Program-made: the position numbers and the translations under genes | The notes under the pieces: generated by a model | Told to the model about the DNA's origin: nothing | The model's input: the letters and a program-made list of their open reading frames with translations, nothing else | Databases searched by the model: none | From: Micropruina sp. | Lineage (GTDB): Bacteria > Actinomycetota > Actinomycetes > Propionibacteriales > Propionibacteriaceae | NCBI GenBank assembly: GCA_016711105.1 | Contig: JADJTO010000005.1 | Location: forward strand, 124,001 to 188,000 | Reading direction: 5' to 3' | DNA length: 64,000 nt | Shown here: positions 46,358 to 54,769 of the stretch, one piece after another | Numbering within the stretch: the stretch's first letter is position 1 | Layout of the letters: each line of letters starts with the position of its first letter

Positions 46358-46848
46358 CGAGTCCCCCAGTTGTAGTGCTGTTTGGCGAGTTTGAGATAGA
46401 CGAAACTGTCCGTGGACTGGACGCCGGGCAGTGCGCGGATTCGTCCGAGCAGGTCGAGCAGGTCGCTGTCGTCTTCGCACACCACCTCGACCATCAGGTC
46501 GTAGCTGCCGGCGGTGATCACGACGTAATCGGCTTCGCGGAAGTCGGCGAGTTGGGACGCGACCTCCTCCAGATCCCCGCTCACTCGCAGGCCGATCATG
46601 GCTTGACGCCGGAAGCCGACCTGCATCGGATCGGTGACAGCCACAATCTGCATCACCCCGGCGTCGAGGAGGCGCTGCACCCGCTGCCGGACGGCCGCCT
46701 CGCTCAGCGCCACGCTCTTGGCGATGGCCGCATACGAGCGGCGTCCGTCTTCCTGGAGCTGTTCGATGATTTCGCGTGACACGGCATCCAGGTGTGGCCG
46801 AGAGGGGCGAAGCTCTGACCCATCGTTGGGGGCGCCGTGGTGATCCAT
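46354..46848 (-). CDS. Lrp/AsnC-family transcriptional regulator
   Basis: 164 aa. N-terminal winged helix (LDAVSREIIEQLQEDGRRSYAAIAKSVALSEAAVRQRVQRLLDAG) and C-terminal RAM ligand domain (MIGLRVSGDLEEVASQLADF, DYVVITAGSYDLMVEVV, LPGVQSTDSFVYLKL). Likely senses an amino acid or polyamine and controls its own operon and the divergent pot operon. ATG 46848 preferred; GTG 46854 possible. Confidence 0.92.
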   Translation of the reverse strand: MDHHGAPNDGSELRPSRPHLDAVSREIIEQLQEDGRRSYAAIAKSVALSEAAVRQRVQRLLDAGVMQIVAVTDPMQVGFRRQAMIGLRVSGDLEEVASQLADFREADYVVITAGSYDLMVEVVCEDDSDLLDLLGRIRALPGVQSTDSFVYLKLAKQHYNWGTR

Positions 46849-46928
46849 GACCACAGTCTCGCCCGTTTAGGCGGTGTTTGGCAAGCCGACCACGACGGAT
46901 TCCGTGCTCAAGATACCTGCGCGCAACG

Positions 46929-46942
46929 ATTTGCTAACAAAT
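46929..46942. promoter_or_regulatory. Candidate Lrp/AsnC binding site
   Basis: atttg-ctaa-caaat, a perfect inverted repeat in an AT-rich patch of the divergent gap between the Lrp gene and potD. AT-rich dyads are typical for the family; binding is inferred. Confidence 0.45.
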
Positions 46943-47087
46943 TTGCCCTGAGTGCTGTCGGTTTGGTGCCTCGCTGGCTAGAGTCTTCCTCACGTGGCGA
47001 ATACCTTCGCCAGCCGGAAGATCGTGGCAGGCCGGGCGAGCACAATTCGACCGGTTCTGCCCGTTCAAACCGCTTGAGGAGTGCCGA

Positions 47088-48335
47088 ATGCAGCACCGTG
47101 AACCCCCGACTGACCCGTTCGTGCGTCAGTTGGTCTCCATGATGAACAGCGGACACTCCCGCCGCTCCGCGCTCAAGCTGGGCGGTGCTGCGGCCCTGGC
47201 CGCTGCGCTCAGTGCTTGTGCTCCGCCGGCGCCCCCGCTCGCCACCGGCAGTGCGGCCGCGCCCGCCCCGGTGCTGCCGGTGGATGTCTCCGCCACCGAG
47301 AAAACGGTCAATTTCGCCAACTGGACGGCCTACCTCGACTACGACGAGGACACCAAGAAGTACCCGACGCTTGAGGCCTTCATGAAGAAGACCGGAATCA
47401 AGGTCGCTTACACCGAGGACGTCGACGACAACGACACCTACTTCAACAAGATCGCGCCGCAGTTGCGCGCCAAGCAGGACATCAAGCGCGACATCTTCAC
47501 CTTCACCGACTGGATGGCGAACCGGGTGATCCGCGAGCAGCTGGCTCAGCCGCTGGAGATCTTCGACATGCCCAATGTCGCCTCGAACCTGTTGCCCTCG
47601 CTGCGCCAGGTCTCCTTCGACCCCGGACGCAAATACTCGGTCCCGTGGCAAGGCGGCTTCGCCGGCATCGGCTACCACAAGAAGAAGGTCGGTCGGGAGC
47701 TCAAGACGATGGACGACCTGTGGGCCGATGACCTCAAGGGCAAGATCACCGTGCTCAGCGAGTTCCGCGACACCGCCGGCTTGCTGATGCAGGCCAAAGG
47801 GATCGACCTGGCCGGCAACTGGGGCAAGGCCGACCTGGAAACCGCGTTCGCCGAGGTGTCCAAGCGGATCGCCGACGGCAACATCCGGCGGGTCAAAGGC
47901 AACGCCTACCTGGAGGACCTGAAGTCCGGCAATGCCACGGCTGGCGTCGTTTGGAGCGGTGACCTGTTCGTCCTTCGGGCGGAAACCGGCGACGATGATT
48001 GGGAGTTCGTGATCCCCGAATCGGGCGGCACGATCTGGAACGACAACATGCTGGTGCCGATCACCTCGACCCATCGCAAGAATGCGATGCAGGTGATGGA
48101 TTACTACTACGACCCAGCCGTCGCGGCTCAGGTCGCCGCCTGGGTCAACTACGTCTGCCCGGTCAAGGGAGCTCAGGAAGAGCTGGCCAAAACGGACGAG
48201 GAACTGGCCGCCAGCCCCTTCATCTTCCCGACTGATGCCTATCTCACCGAGAAGAAGATCCAGGGCTTCCGGGCCCTCAGCGCTGAGGAAGAGGCCGAGT
48301 ACGGCGCTCTGTGGGCGAAGGTCATCGGCAACTGA
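47088..48335 (+). CDS. potD: Polyamine ABC transporter, substrate-binding protein
   Basis: 415 aa. Residues 25-44 (SRRSALKLGGAAALAAALSAC) combine a twin-arginine with a lipobox, so a Tat-exported lipoprotein anchored through Cys near residue 45 is likely. The mature domain (VNFANWTAYLDYDED, FTDWMANRVIREQLAQPL, VPWQGGFAGIGYHKK, GVVWSGDLFVLRAE, DNMLVPITSTHRKNAMQVMDYYYDP) matches PotD/PotF spermidine/putrescine binders. Shine-Dalgarno gaggag before ATG. First gene of potDABC; its stop overlaps the potA start by one base. Confidence 0.92.
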   Translation: MQHREPPTDPFVRQLVSMMNSGHSRRSALKLGGAAALAAALSACAPPAPPLATGSAAAPAPVLPVDVSATEKTVNFANWTAYLDYDEDTKKYPTLEAFMKKTGIKVAYTEDVDDNDTYFNKIAPQLRAKQDIKRDIFTFTDWMANRVIREQLAQPLEIFDMPNVASNLLPSLRQVSFDPGRKYSVPWQGGFAGIGYHKKKVGRELKTMDDLWADDLKGKITVLSEFRDTAGLLMQAKGIDLAGNWGKADLETAFAEVSKRIADGNIRRVKGNAYLEDLKSGNATAGVVWSGDLFVLRAETGDDDWEFVIPESGGTIWNDNMLVPITSTHRKNAMQVMDYYYDPAVAAQVAAWVNYVCPVKGAQEELAKTDEELAASPFIFPTDAYLTEKKIQGFRALSAEEEAEYGALWAKVIGN

Positions 48336-49453
48336 TGGGCATCTTCACCACGCGAGCCAGCACCGCGCTGCGCGAGGCGAAGGGCGATCTGCGGATCGAG
48401 AACGTGACCAAGCGGTTCGCCGATTTCGTGGCCGTGGACGACCTGTCCCTGGTCGTCCCTCGCGGGTCGTTCTTCGCCCTGCTCGGCCCCTCCGGCTGCG
48501 GCAAGACCACCACCCTGCGGATGGTCGCCGGGTTGGAGCAGCCGACCGCTGGAAAGGTGTTGATCGGCGACACCGACCTGACCGGGTCGCGGCCTTACGA
48601 GCGTCCGGTGAATACGGTGTTTCAGAGCTACGCGTTGTTCCCGCATCTGACCGTGCGCGAGAACGTGGCCTTCGGGCCGAAGCGACGAGGTCTGCCCGAT
48701 GCCTTGAAGCTGGCAGATGAGGCGCTCGCCCTGGTCGAGATGGGGCACCTGGCGCAACGCAAGCCGGCGATGATGTCGGGCGGTCAGCAGCAGCGGGTGG
48801 CGGTCGCTCGGGCGCTGGTCAACCGTCCGGAAGTGCTGCTCCTGGACGAGCCTTTGGGCGCTTTGGATCTCAAGCTGCGCCGCCAGATGCAGGTGGAGCT
48901 GAAGCGCATCCAGACCGAGGTGGGCCTCACCTTCATTCACGTCACCCATGACCAGGAGGAGGCCATGACCATGGCCGACACGGTCGCGGTGATGAACAAG
49001 GGCCAGATCGAGCAGATGGGTGCGCCGGCCGAGCTGTACGACCTGCCGACGACGACGTTCGTGGCCAACTTCCTCGGCCAGGCCAACATGGTTGAGGCCA
49101 AGCAGGTCGGCCTGGACGGCGATCGTCCGGTCTATGAGGCCTTCGGGCACCGCTGGTGGGTGCCGCGGCATCGGTCCTCGGTGCCAGCGGGCGAACCGGC
49201 CGCGTACGGCATTCGTCCGGAGAAGTTGCGGCTCAATCATGAGCGCCCGGCGCTGGGTGGTTCGTCTGCTGCGGCTGGCCCCGGCGTGTTGCGCGACGTG
49301 TCGTTCACCGGAGTGTCCACGCAGTACTTGGTCGATCTGCCCGGGCTCGGCACCTGGGGTGTGTTCGAGCGGGGGCGGTGGATCGTCCGCCGTCGCGGGG
49401 TCGCAAGATCACGCCGTATCTGCTGCTCCTGCCGGGGATGGCCTGGTTGGTGA
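48335..49453 (+). CDS. potA: Polyamine ABC transporter ATP-binding protein (altered C-terminus)
   Basis: 372 aa as printed. Full ATPase motifs: GPSGCGKTTT, VFQSYALFPHLTV, MSGGQQQR, VLLLDEPLGALD and HVTHDQEEA, followed by a TOBE-type regulatory domain (YGIRPEKLRL, VSFTGVSTQYLVDLPGLGTWGVF). The last 25 residues (RRRGVARSRRICCSCRGWPGW) are read out of the permease gene, which it overlaps by 76 bases, and do not look like a native TOBE end. Either a nearby deletion/frameshift removed the natural stop or the intergenic junction was lost. ATPase function should be intact. Confidence 0.88.
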   Translation: MGIFTTRASTALREAKGDLRIENVTKRFADFVAVDDLSLVVPRGSFFALLGPSGCGKTTTLRMVAGLEQPTAGKVLIGDTDLTGSRPYERPVNTVFQSYALFPHLTVRENVAFGPKRRGLPDALKLADEALALVEMGHLAQRKPAMMSGGQQQRVAVARALVNRPEVLLLDEPLGALDLKLRRQMQVELKRIQTEVGLTFIHVTHDQEEAMTMADTVAVMNKGQIEQMGAPAELYDLPTTTFVANFLGQANMVEAKQVGLDGDRPVYEAFGHRWWVPRHRSSVPAGEPAAYGIRPEKLRLNHERPALGGSSAAAGPGVLRDVSFTGVSTQYLVDLPGLGTWGVFERGRWIVRRRGVARSRRICCSCRGWPGW

Positions 49454-50244
49454 TGTTCTTCGTGGTGCCGATGGTGCAACTGTTCCTGGTGTCGTTGCAG
49501 TCCGATTACCCGGGCTTTCCCGGTTACTACTACCAGGACGTGAACGTCGCGAACTACGCCCGGGCGCTGACCGACTTCGCGCCGCATTTCGGCCGTTCGA
49601 TGCTTTTCGCCGGGCTGGCCACGTTCTTCGCTTTCGTGCTCGGGTATCCGTTGGCCTACGCGATGGCGTTCAAGGCCGGACGCTGGCGCGGCGTGATGAT
49701 GATCTGCGTCATCGCACCCTTCTTCACCTCCTTCATTCTGCGGACGATCGCCTGGCGGCAGATCCTCTCCGATGAGGGCTGGATCGCCTCGACGCTGAAT
49801 GCGATCAATCTGCTCCCGGGTGGCCGGATCACCGAAACCTGGGTCGCGGTCGTCGCCGGTCTGACCTACAACTTCCTGCCGTTCATGGTGTTGCCGATCT
49901 ATTCGTCGCTGGAGCGGGCGAACCCGACCGTGATCGAGGCCGGCGGCGATCTGTACGCCAACGGTTTCACCACCTTCCGGACGGTGACCCTGCCGATGTC
50001 GCTGCCCGGCGTACTGGCCGGAACGCTGCTGACCTTCATTCCCGCGGCCGGTGACTATGTGAACGCCGAACTGCTCGGCTCGGACGTGAGCACCAAAATG
50101 GTCGGCAACGTGATCGAAAGCCAGTTCTTCCGGGTGCTGGGTGGCTTTCCGGACGCGGCCGCGCTGTCATTCACCCTGATGGCGCTGATCTTGGCGCTGG
50201 TCTTCGCTTACACCCGCAAATTCGGCACGGAGGAACTCCTGTGA
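49378..50244 (+). CDS. potB: Polyamine ABC transporter permease 1
   Basis: 288 aa, six membrane segments. KITPYLLLLPGMAWLVMFFVVP opens the first helix; the ATPase-docking EAA-type loop is EAGGDLYANGFTTFRTVTLPMSLPG near residues 182-205 (ends approximate). GTG 49378 is an uncertain start because no Shine-Dalgarno is obvious and the 5' end overlaps potA. It overlaps potC by four bases (GTGA). Confidence 0.9.
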   Translation: MDRPPSRGRKITPYLLLLPGMAWLVMFFVVPMVQLFLVSLQSDYPGFPGYYYQDVNVANYARALTDFAPHFGRSMLFAGLATFFAFVLGYPLAYAMAFKAGRWRGVMMICVIAPFFTSFILRTIAWRQILSDEGWIASTLNAINLLPGGRITETWVAVVAGLTYNFLPFMVLPIYSSLERANPTVIEAGGDLYANGFTTFRTVTLPMSLPGVLAGTLLTFIPAAGDYVNAELLGSDVSTKMVGNVIESQFFRVLGGFPDAAALSFTLMALILALVFAYTRKFGTEELL

Positions 50245-51077
50245 GCGCCTCGGCGGTGAGCCCGATGACCCGCGTGCGGTATTGGATCGCCGACCGCTGG
50301 GTGATGACCTCGGCGTTGTTGGTGCTGGCCTATCTGGCGTTGCCGGTCGTCTACACCTTGGTGTTCAGCTTCAACAACTACACCAAGAGCAACATCGCCT
50401 GGAATCCGGTGGGCAGCCCGACCCTGAAGCATTGGCTGGATCCGTGTGGCCCGCCGGGAATCTGCGAAGCCCTGGTGACGTCGCTCCAGGTGGGGGCGGT
50501 GTCCACGTTGGTCGCCACCGTGCTCGGCACCATGATCGCGTTTGCGCTGGTCAGACACGATTTTATCGGGCGCGGGCCGACCAACCTGCTGGTCTTCGTG
50601 CCCATGGCCACGCCGGAGATCGTCCTCGGCGCCAGCCTGTTGACCATCTTCGTCCAGGGTTTCCCGAGCTTCCAGTTGGGGTTCTTCTCGATCGTGATCG
50701 CCCACATCATGTTCTGCGTCTCGTTCGTGGTGGTCACGGTGAAGGCGCGGCTGCAGAGCCTCGACCCGCGGATGGAGGAGGCCGCGGCCGACCTCTACGC
50801 CGATTCGCGTTCGGCGTTCGTCCGGGTGACGTTGCCGTTGGTGCTCCCCGGCATCGTCTCGGCGGCGATGCTCTCGTTCTCGCTGTCGTTCGACGATTTC
50901 ATCATCACCAACTTCGTGTCGGGCGACGTCAGCACGTTCCCCAAGTTCGTCTACGTCTCGTACCTGCGCGGCATTCCGGCGCAGGCCAACGTGATCGGGT
51001 TCTCGCTGTTCCTGATCGCGGTGCTGTTGACCATTGGCGGCCAAGTGGTCGGCAACCTGCGCACGAAGAAGGGGTAG
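50241..51077 (+). CDS. potC: Polyamine ABC transporter permease 2
   Basis: 278 aa, six membrane segments. ALPVVYTLVFSFNNY near the start, the EAA-type loop EEAAADLYADSRSAFVRVTLPLVLPG near 173-198 (approximate), and SLSFDDFIITNFVSG typical of PotC. Translation starts at GTG 50241 inside the potB stop. It forms the channel with PotB. The saccharopine-dehydrogenase-like gene begins 4 bases after its stop. Confidence 0.92.
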   Translation: MSASAVSPMTRVRYWIADRWVMTSALLVLAYLALPVVYTLVFSFNNYTKSNIAWNPVGSPTLKHWLDPCGPPGICEALVTSLQVGAVSTLVATVLGTMIAFALVRHDFIGRGPTNLLVFVPMATPEIVLGASLLTIFVQGFPSFQLGFFSIVIAHIMFCVSFVVVTVKARLQSLDPRMEEAAADLYADSRSAFVRVTLPLVLPGIVSAAMLSFSLSFDDFIITNFVSGDVSTFPKFVYVSYLRGIPAQANVIGFSLFLIAVLLTIGGQVVGNLRTKKG

Positions 51078-51081
51078 GGCG

Positions 51082-52336
51082 ATGGCCGCCAGGCGCATTC
51101 TGATGATCGGGGCCGGCGGAGTGGGGATGCGGCCGCCCGCATCGCCTGCGAGCGGATTTCTTCGAGGCGTTCGTGGTCGCCGACTACGACCTGACCCGAG
51201 CCGAGCGGACGGTCGCCGCCGTCGCCCAGCGCAGGCCCGGGGACTCCCGGTTCAGCGCGGCTCAAGTGGACGCCTCCTCCGCCGAGGCGGTCACGGCGTT
51301 GGCACGGCAGGTCGGTGCCGAGGTGGTCTTCAACGCGGTCGATCCCCGGTTCGTGCTGCCGATCTTCGAGGGTGCCCTGGCTGCCGGGGCGGGCTATCTG
51401 GACATGGCGATGAGCTTGTCCCGTCCGCACCCGAGTGAGCCGCACGCGTTGACCGGGCTGAAGCTGGGCGACGACCAGTTCGCCCGGGCGTCCGCTTGGG
51501 AGGAGTCCGGCCAGTTGGCGCTGCTCGGGATCGGGGTGGAGCCCGGCTTGTCGGACGTGTTCGCCCGCTACGCGGCCGACCACCTGTTCTCCCAGATCAC
51601 CGAACTCGGCACCCGGGACGGGGCGAACCTGGCTGTGCACGATGCGGACGGGAACAAGATCTTCGCGCCCGGCTTCTCGATCTGGACGGTGATCGAGGAG
51701 TGCCTGAACCCGCCGGTGGTGTTCGAGAAGGGCCGGGGCTGGTTCACTCTGCCGCCGTTCAGTGAGCCGGAGGTGTTCGACTTTCCCGAGGGCATCGGGC
51801 CGGTGGAGTGCGTCCATGTGGAGCATGAAGAGGTGCTGCTGATGCCGCGCTGGCTGGAGGCGGATCGGGTCACCTTCAAGTACGGCCTGGGCGAGCAGTT
51901 CATCTCGATCCTGCGGACGCTGCACGAGCTCGGGCTGGATCGGACGGACCTGGTCACCGTCAAAGGGGTGCAGGTTTCCCCTCGGGATGTGGTGGCCGCC
52001 TGCCTGCCCGACCCCGCGAGCATCGGCCCGCAGATGACCGGCAAGACCTGCGCCGGGGTGTGGGTCACCGGCACCGGCAAGGACGGCCAACCCCGCCAGA
52101 CCTACCTCTATCACGTGGTCGACAACGCCGATTCGATGCGCGATTACGGCGCCCAATGCGTGGTCTGGCAGACCGCGATCAACCCGATCGTGGCGATGGA
52201 ACTGCTGGCCACCGGCGTCTGGACGGGCGTCGGCGTGCTCGGCCCGGAGGCCTTCGACGCCGTGCCCTTCCTGGAGTTGCTGGCCGCCCCGAAGCCGTCC
52301 GGGTATGGATCGCCCTGGGGAATGGAAGACCGGTAG
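51082..52336 (+). CDS. Saccharopine-dehydrogenase-family oxidoreductase in the polyamine operon (frameshifted)
   Basis: About 418 aa after repair. Rossmann start RILMIGAGGVG, then in another frame FVVADYDLTRAERTVAAV, VVFNAVDPRFVLPIFEGALAAGAGYLDMAM, LGIGVEPGLSDVFARYAADHL and GKTCAGVWVTGTG. Two missing G residues, near 51124 (ggggat) and 51158 (cgggat), rejoin the N-terminus as GVGDAAARIACERDFFEAFVVADYD. Relatives include carboxynorspermidine and lysine/saccharopine dehydrogenases, so with the polyamine importer and aminotransferase it probably works in polyamine or aminoaldehyde metabolism. The exact reaction is unknown. Confidence 0.85.
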
Positions 52337-52353
52337 CGGCCGCCGCGTTTGGT

Positions 52354-52914
52354 TCAGCCGACCAGCAGGTAGCTGTTCGTCCAGATCTCGGCCCGGTCGG
52401 TGGTTGCGCTGATCTGGTGGGTTCCGGTGTCGATCGCGATCGTGGCCTCAGCTGCCCGGCTCTCGTTCTTGGAGATGAACGTGCCGGCCGGGCCCGGATC
52501 GGCGTCCTGCGTCTTCACCAGCGGGCCGGTGGCACTCCAGGTGACATCGACGGTGATGGTGGTGCTGCCTTCGTCGGTCTCGTGTTCGCGGGTGTCCTGA
52601 TAGGTCGCGCTGGCCAGACGTGAACCCAGCGTCGGGCCGTGGGTGGGATCCAGGTTGGCGTTGAAGACCAGCGTGGGCCGCGGCTCGGCATCCTCGCCGT
52701 CGTCCTCGGGCAGGGTCAGGTTGCAGTAGTCACGAATGCTGATCACGCCCTCGCCGTGGTTGGAGAGGGGTGACGCCGCCCTGCAACACCACGGAGTCGT
52801 GGTGGTCAGGAAGACCGGGCCTCGGCACTCGTCGAGCATGCCGGTGTGGGAGAACCAGGGCCCTTGGTCGTGGTCGGGGGATGGTCGGGCGGGGCGGCCG
52901 GCAAAGACGGGCAT
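52354..52914 (-). CDS. Hypothetical beta-rich protein, 5' end uncertain
   Basis: The last ~125 residues are convincing coding sequence: GVISIRDYCNLTLPEDDGED, TLVFNANLDPTHGPTLGSRLAS, TTITVDVTWSATGPLVKTQDADPG, EATIAIDTGTHQISATTDRAEIW. They suggest a beta-sandwich. Upstream, around 52760-52790, the frame turns into low-complexity residues while another frame reads DSVVLQGGVTPL, so an indel is suspected and the start cannot be fixed. No signal peptide is visible in the printed frame. No family recognised. Convergent with the saccharopine-dehydrogenase-like gene. Confidence 0.5.
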   Translation of the reverse strand: MPVFAGRPARPSPDHDQGPWFSHTGMLDECRGPVFLTTTTPWCCRAASPLSNHGEGVISIRDYCNLTLPEDDGEDAEPRPTLVFNANLDPTHGPTLGSRLASATYQDTREHETDEGSTTITVDVTWSATGPLVKTQDADPGPAGTFISKNESRAAEATIAIDTGTHQISATTDRAEIWTNSYLLVG

Positions 52915-53020
52915 CAGCTGGGCGCTGCGGGCGGGCTTTTCTGGACTCCCTGTGCGTGCGGGCGGGTTGCGCCTCAGTCTGGTGGGTCGCGCGGCGGAGT
53001 CCAGCGCCTGACGGGGTGAC

Positions 53021-53185
53021 TCAGCTGCCGGTGTTGCCCACGTAGCTGGCCGGGTCCTCCATGAACGCCTCACGGCAGCCTTCCGAACAGAACTGATAGG
53101 TCTGCGCGTCGTGTACGGCGGTGTAGCGAGGGTGTGCCGGGTCGACCACCATGCCGCACACCGGGCATTGGGCTGTGCTGTCCAT
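53021..53185 (-). CDS. YHS-domain small metal-binding protein (54 aa)
   Basis: Fifty-four residues beginning MDSTAQCPVCGMVVDP and continuing YQFCSEGCREAFMEDPASYVG. This is a complete YHS/TRASH-type domain: CPVCGM, then FCSxxCxxxF, giving four Cys for metal (Cu/Hg/Zn-type) or sulfur binding. A clear ggagg lies about 6 bases upstream of the ATG. Such single-domain proteins are stand-alone metal chaperone/sensor modules or tails of copper ATPases; none is adjacent. Confidence 0.88.
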   Translation of the reverse strand: MDSTAQCPVCGMVVDPAHPRYTAVHDAQTYQFCSEGCREAFMEDPASYVGNTGS

Positions 53186-53323
53186 CTCTCCTCCTCAGGA
53201 TCCTCCTCCAGGTACCCGAACCGCTCGGCGGCAAACCCGCTGTGTCAGCGCGCCGAGAGTGGGTACAGCCCCCAGTGAAAGGGCGTCGCGCGACGTCCGC
53301 ATCGCTGGAAGAGGAGAACCACC

Positions 53324-53743
53324 ATGAAGCAATCCGTACGCGAGGTCATGACCAAGGACGCTGTCTGCATCGGCGAGGACGAAACGATCACCACCGCGGC
53401 CGAGAAGCTCGCTCTGGGGGAGTTCGGAGCCTTACCCATCTGCGGCCACGACGGCCGCCTGATGGGCATGGTCACCGATCGGGACATCGTGGTGAGGGTG
53501 ATCGCCCGCCACCTCGACCCGGCCCTGGTGACAGCTGGAGCGTTGGCGGAGGGGAAGCCGATCACGATCGGGGCGGACGACTCGCTGGAGGAAGCTCAGC
53601 GGATCATGAGCGAACACCTGGTTCGGCGACTGCCCGTGATCGACGGCCACGTGCTGGTCGGCATGCTGAGCCAGGCCGACCTGGCCCGCGCCATGAGGCC
53701 CCGGGACACGGGCGCCCTCGTCCGAGACATCTCCGCCGAGTGA
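53324..53743 (+). CDS. Tandem CBS-domain protein
   Basis: 139 aa with two CBS motifs: VREVMTKDAVCIGEDETITTAA-EKLALGEFGALPIC (residues 5-55) and ITIGADDSLEEAQRIMSEHLVRRLPVID (79-130), with MVTDRDIVVRVIA between. Such proteins bind adenine nucleotides and regulate partners. Good Shine-Dalgarno (gaggag). Together with the following DUF2231 gene (17-bp gap) it forms a small operon of a kind often linked to stress or dormancy in actinobacteria. Confidence 0.92.
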   Translation: MKQSVREVMTKDAVCIGEDETITTAAEKLALGEFGALPICGHDGRLMGMVTDRDIVVRVIARHLDPALVTAGALAEGKPITIGADDSLEEAQRIMSEHLVRRLPVIDGHVLVGMLSQADLARAMRPRDTGALVRDISAE

Positions 53744-53760
53744 TGCGGCAGGAGGACACC

Positions 53761-54327
53761 ATGATGCGAGCACCATCCCGCCTCACCCGCTGGGCCCAGG
53801 CCCTGGAGACAGACAGCCGACTAGAGCCGATGGTCGCCCTCCTGCAACGGGTGGCGTCCGCCACGCTCAGCCGTCCGAAGGTCAAGGCGGCACTGCAAGG
53901 GCGAGCGATCGGCCATGCGATCCACCCGGCACTGGTCGACCTCCCGCTCGGTTCGCTGACCAGCGCCCTGCTCCTGGACATGGTGCTCGGCGTGCGAGCG
54001 GCGGACGCGAGCCAGTTGCTCGCGGCGACGGCCACGGCCAGCTTGGCGCCCTCGGTGGTCACCGGGCTGGCCGAATGGGTTGACGCCGACGCACGAACCC
54101 AGCGGGTGGGCGCGGCTCATGCCGGCCTGAACGTGGTCGGGGGCGTCCTGGCCGCCGGTTCCTGGTTGGCCCGCCGGCGCGGTCATTTCAACGGCGGCGT
54201 GTGGCTCGGCTCGGCAGCGCTGACCGCCCTGACGGTGAGCGCCTACCTCGGTGGTCACATGGCACTGGCCCGCAAGTACGCCACGCACGACGCCCAGACC
54301 GACGAGGGAGGTCGTTACCTTAGCTAA
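53761..54327 (+). CDS. DUF2231-family membrane protein
   Basis: 188 aa. GRAIGHAIHPALVDLPLGSLTSALLLDMVLG is the diagnostic HPxLVxxPxG-type motif of DUF2231. Four hydrophobic segments follow (SQLLAATATASLAPSVVTGLAEW, LNVVGGVLAAGSWLA, GVWLGSAALTALTVSAYLGGHMA). Function unknown; possibly haem or redox related by family association. ATG 53761 has aggagg. The end overlaps the first bases of the MarR operator. Confidence 0.85.
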   Translation: MMRAPSRLTRWAQALETDSRLEPMVALLQRVASATLSRPKVKAALQGRAIGHAIHPALVDLPLGSLTSALLLDMVLGVRAADASQLLAATATASLAPSVVTGLAEWVDADARTQRVGAAHAGLNVVGGVLAAGSWLARRRGHFNGGVWLGSAALTALTVSAYLGGHMALARKYATHDAQTDEGGRYLS

Positions 54328-54340
54328 TGAGCTAAGCTAA
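54320..54340 (+). promoter_or_regulatory. Candidate MarR operator
   Basis: ttagct-aatg-agctaa is a perfect 6+6 inverted repeat, followed by a further gctaa half-site, 5 bases before the marR-like ATG. Likely autoregulatory site of the MarR-MFS unit. Confidence 0.6.
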
Positions 54341-54344
54341 CGAC

Positions 54345-54769
54345 ATGCCTGACTCCGACGACACGCTGCGCCTGGCCAATGACCTGCGGATCGCCTGTCA
54401 GTTGGTCAGTCGCAGGGTCCGCTTCGAGGGCACGCTGAGGTGCCGCCGCATCAGTTCAGCGTGCTGGCCCGGCTGCGCGAGTCGTCCTTCACGCCCGGCG
54501 GGTTGGCCCAGATCGAGCGGGTCAGCAAGCCGAGCATGTCGCGGACGGTCGGCTGCCTGGCCGAGGCCGGCCTGGTCGAGGTGGCCGATGATCCCTCCGA
54601 CGGACGGCAGAAGATCGTCACTCTGACCGAGTCCGGCCGAGCGGTGATCGAGCGGACGATCCGCGAGCGGGACAACTGGATGCTGCTCCGGGTGCAACGC
54701 CTCGATCCCGACCAGCGGGCCCTGCTCCGCCAGGCGACGGACCTGATCGGAGCGCTGTCGGCCGAATGA
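54345..54769 (+). CDS. MarR-family transcriptional regulator (frameshifted)
   Basis: About 141 aa after repair. N-terminal dimer helix (TLRLANDLRIACQLVSRRVRFEGTL), then PPHQFSVLARL, the winged helix GLAQIERVSKPSMSRTVGCLAEAGLVEVADDPSDGRQKIVTLTESG and the C-terminal helices. The break is near 54437 (ctgagg for ctggagg); one G restores GTLEVPPHQF. Its stop overlaps the MFS start (ATGA). It probably represses itself and the exporter until a toxic ligand binds. Confidence 0.88.
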
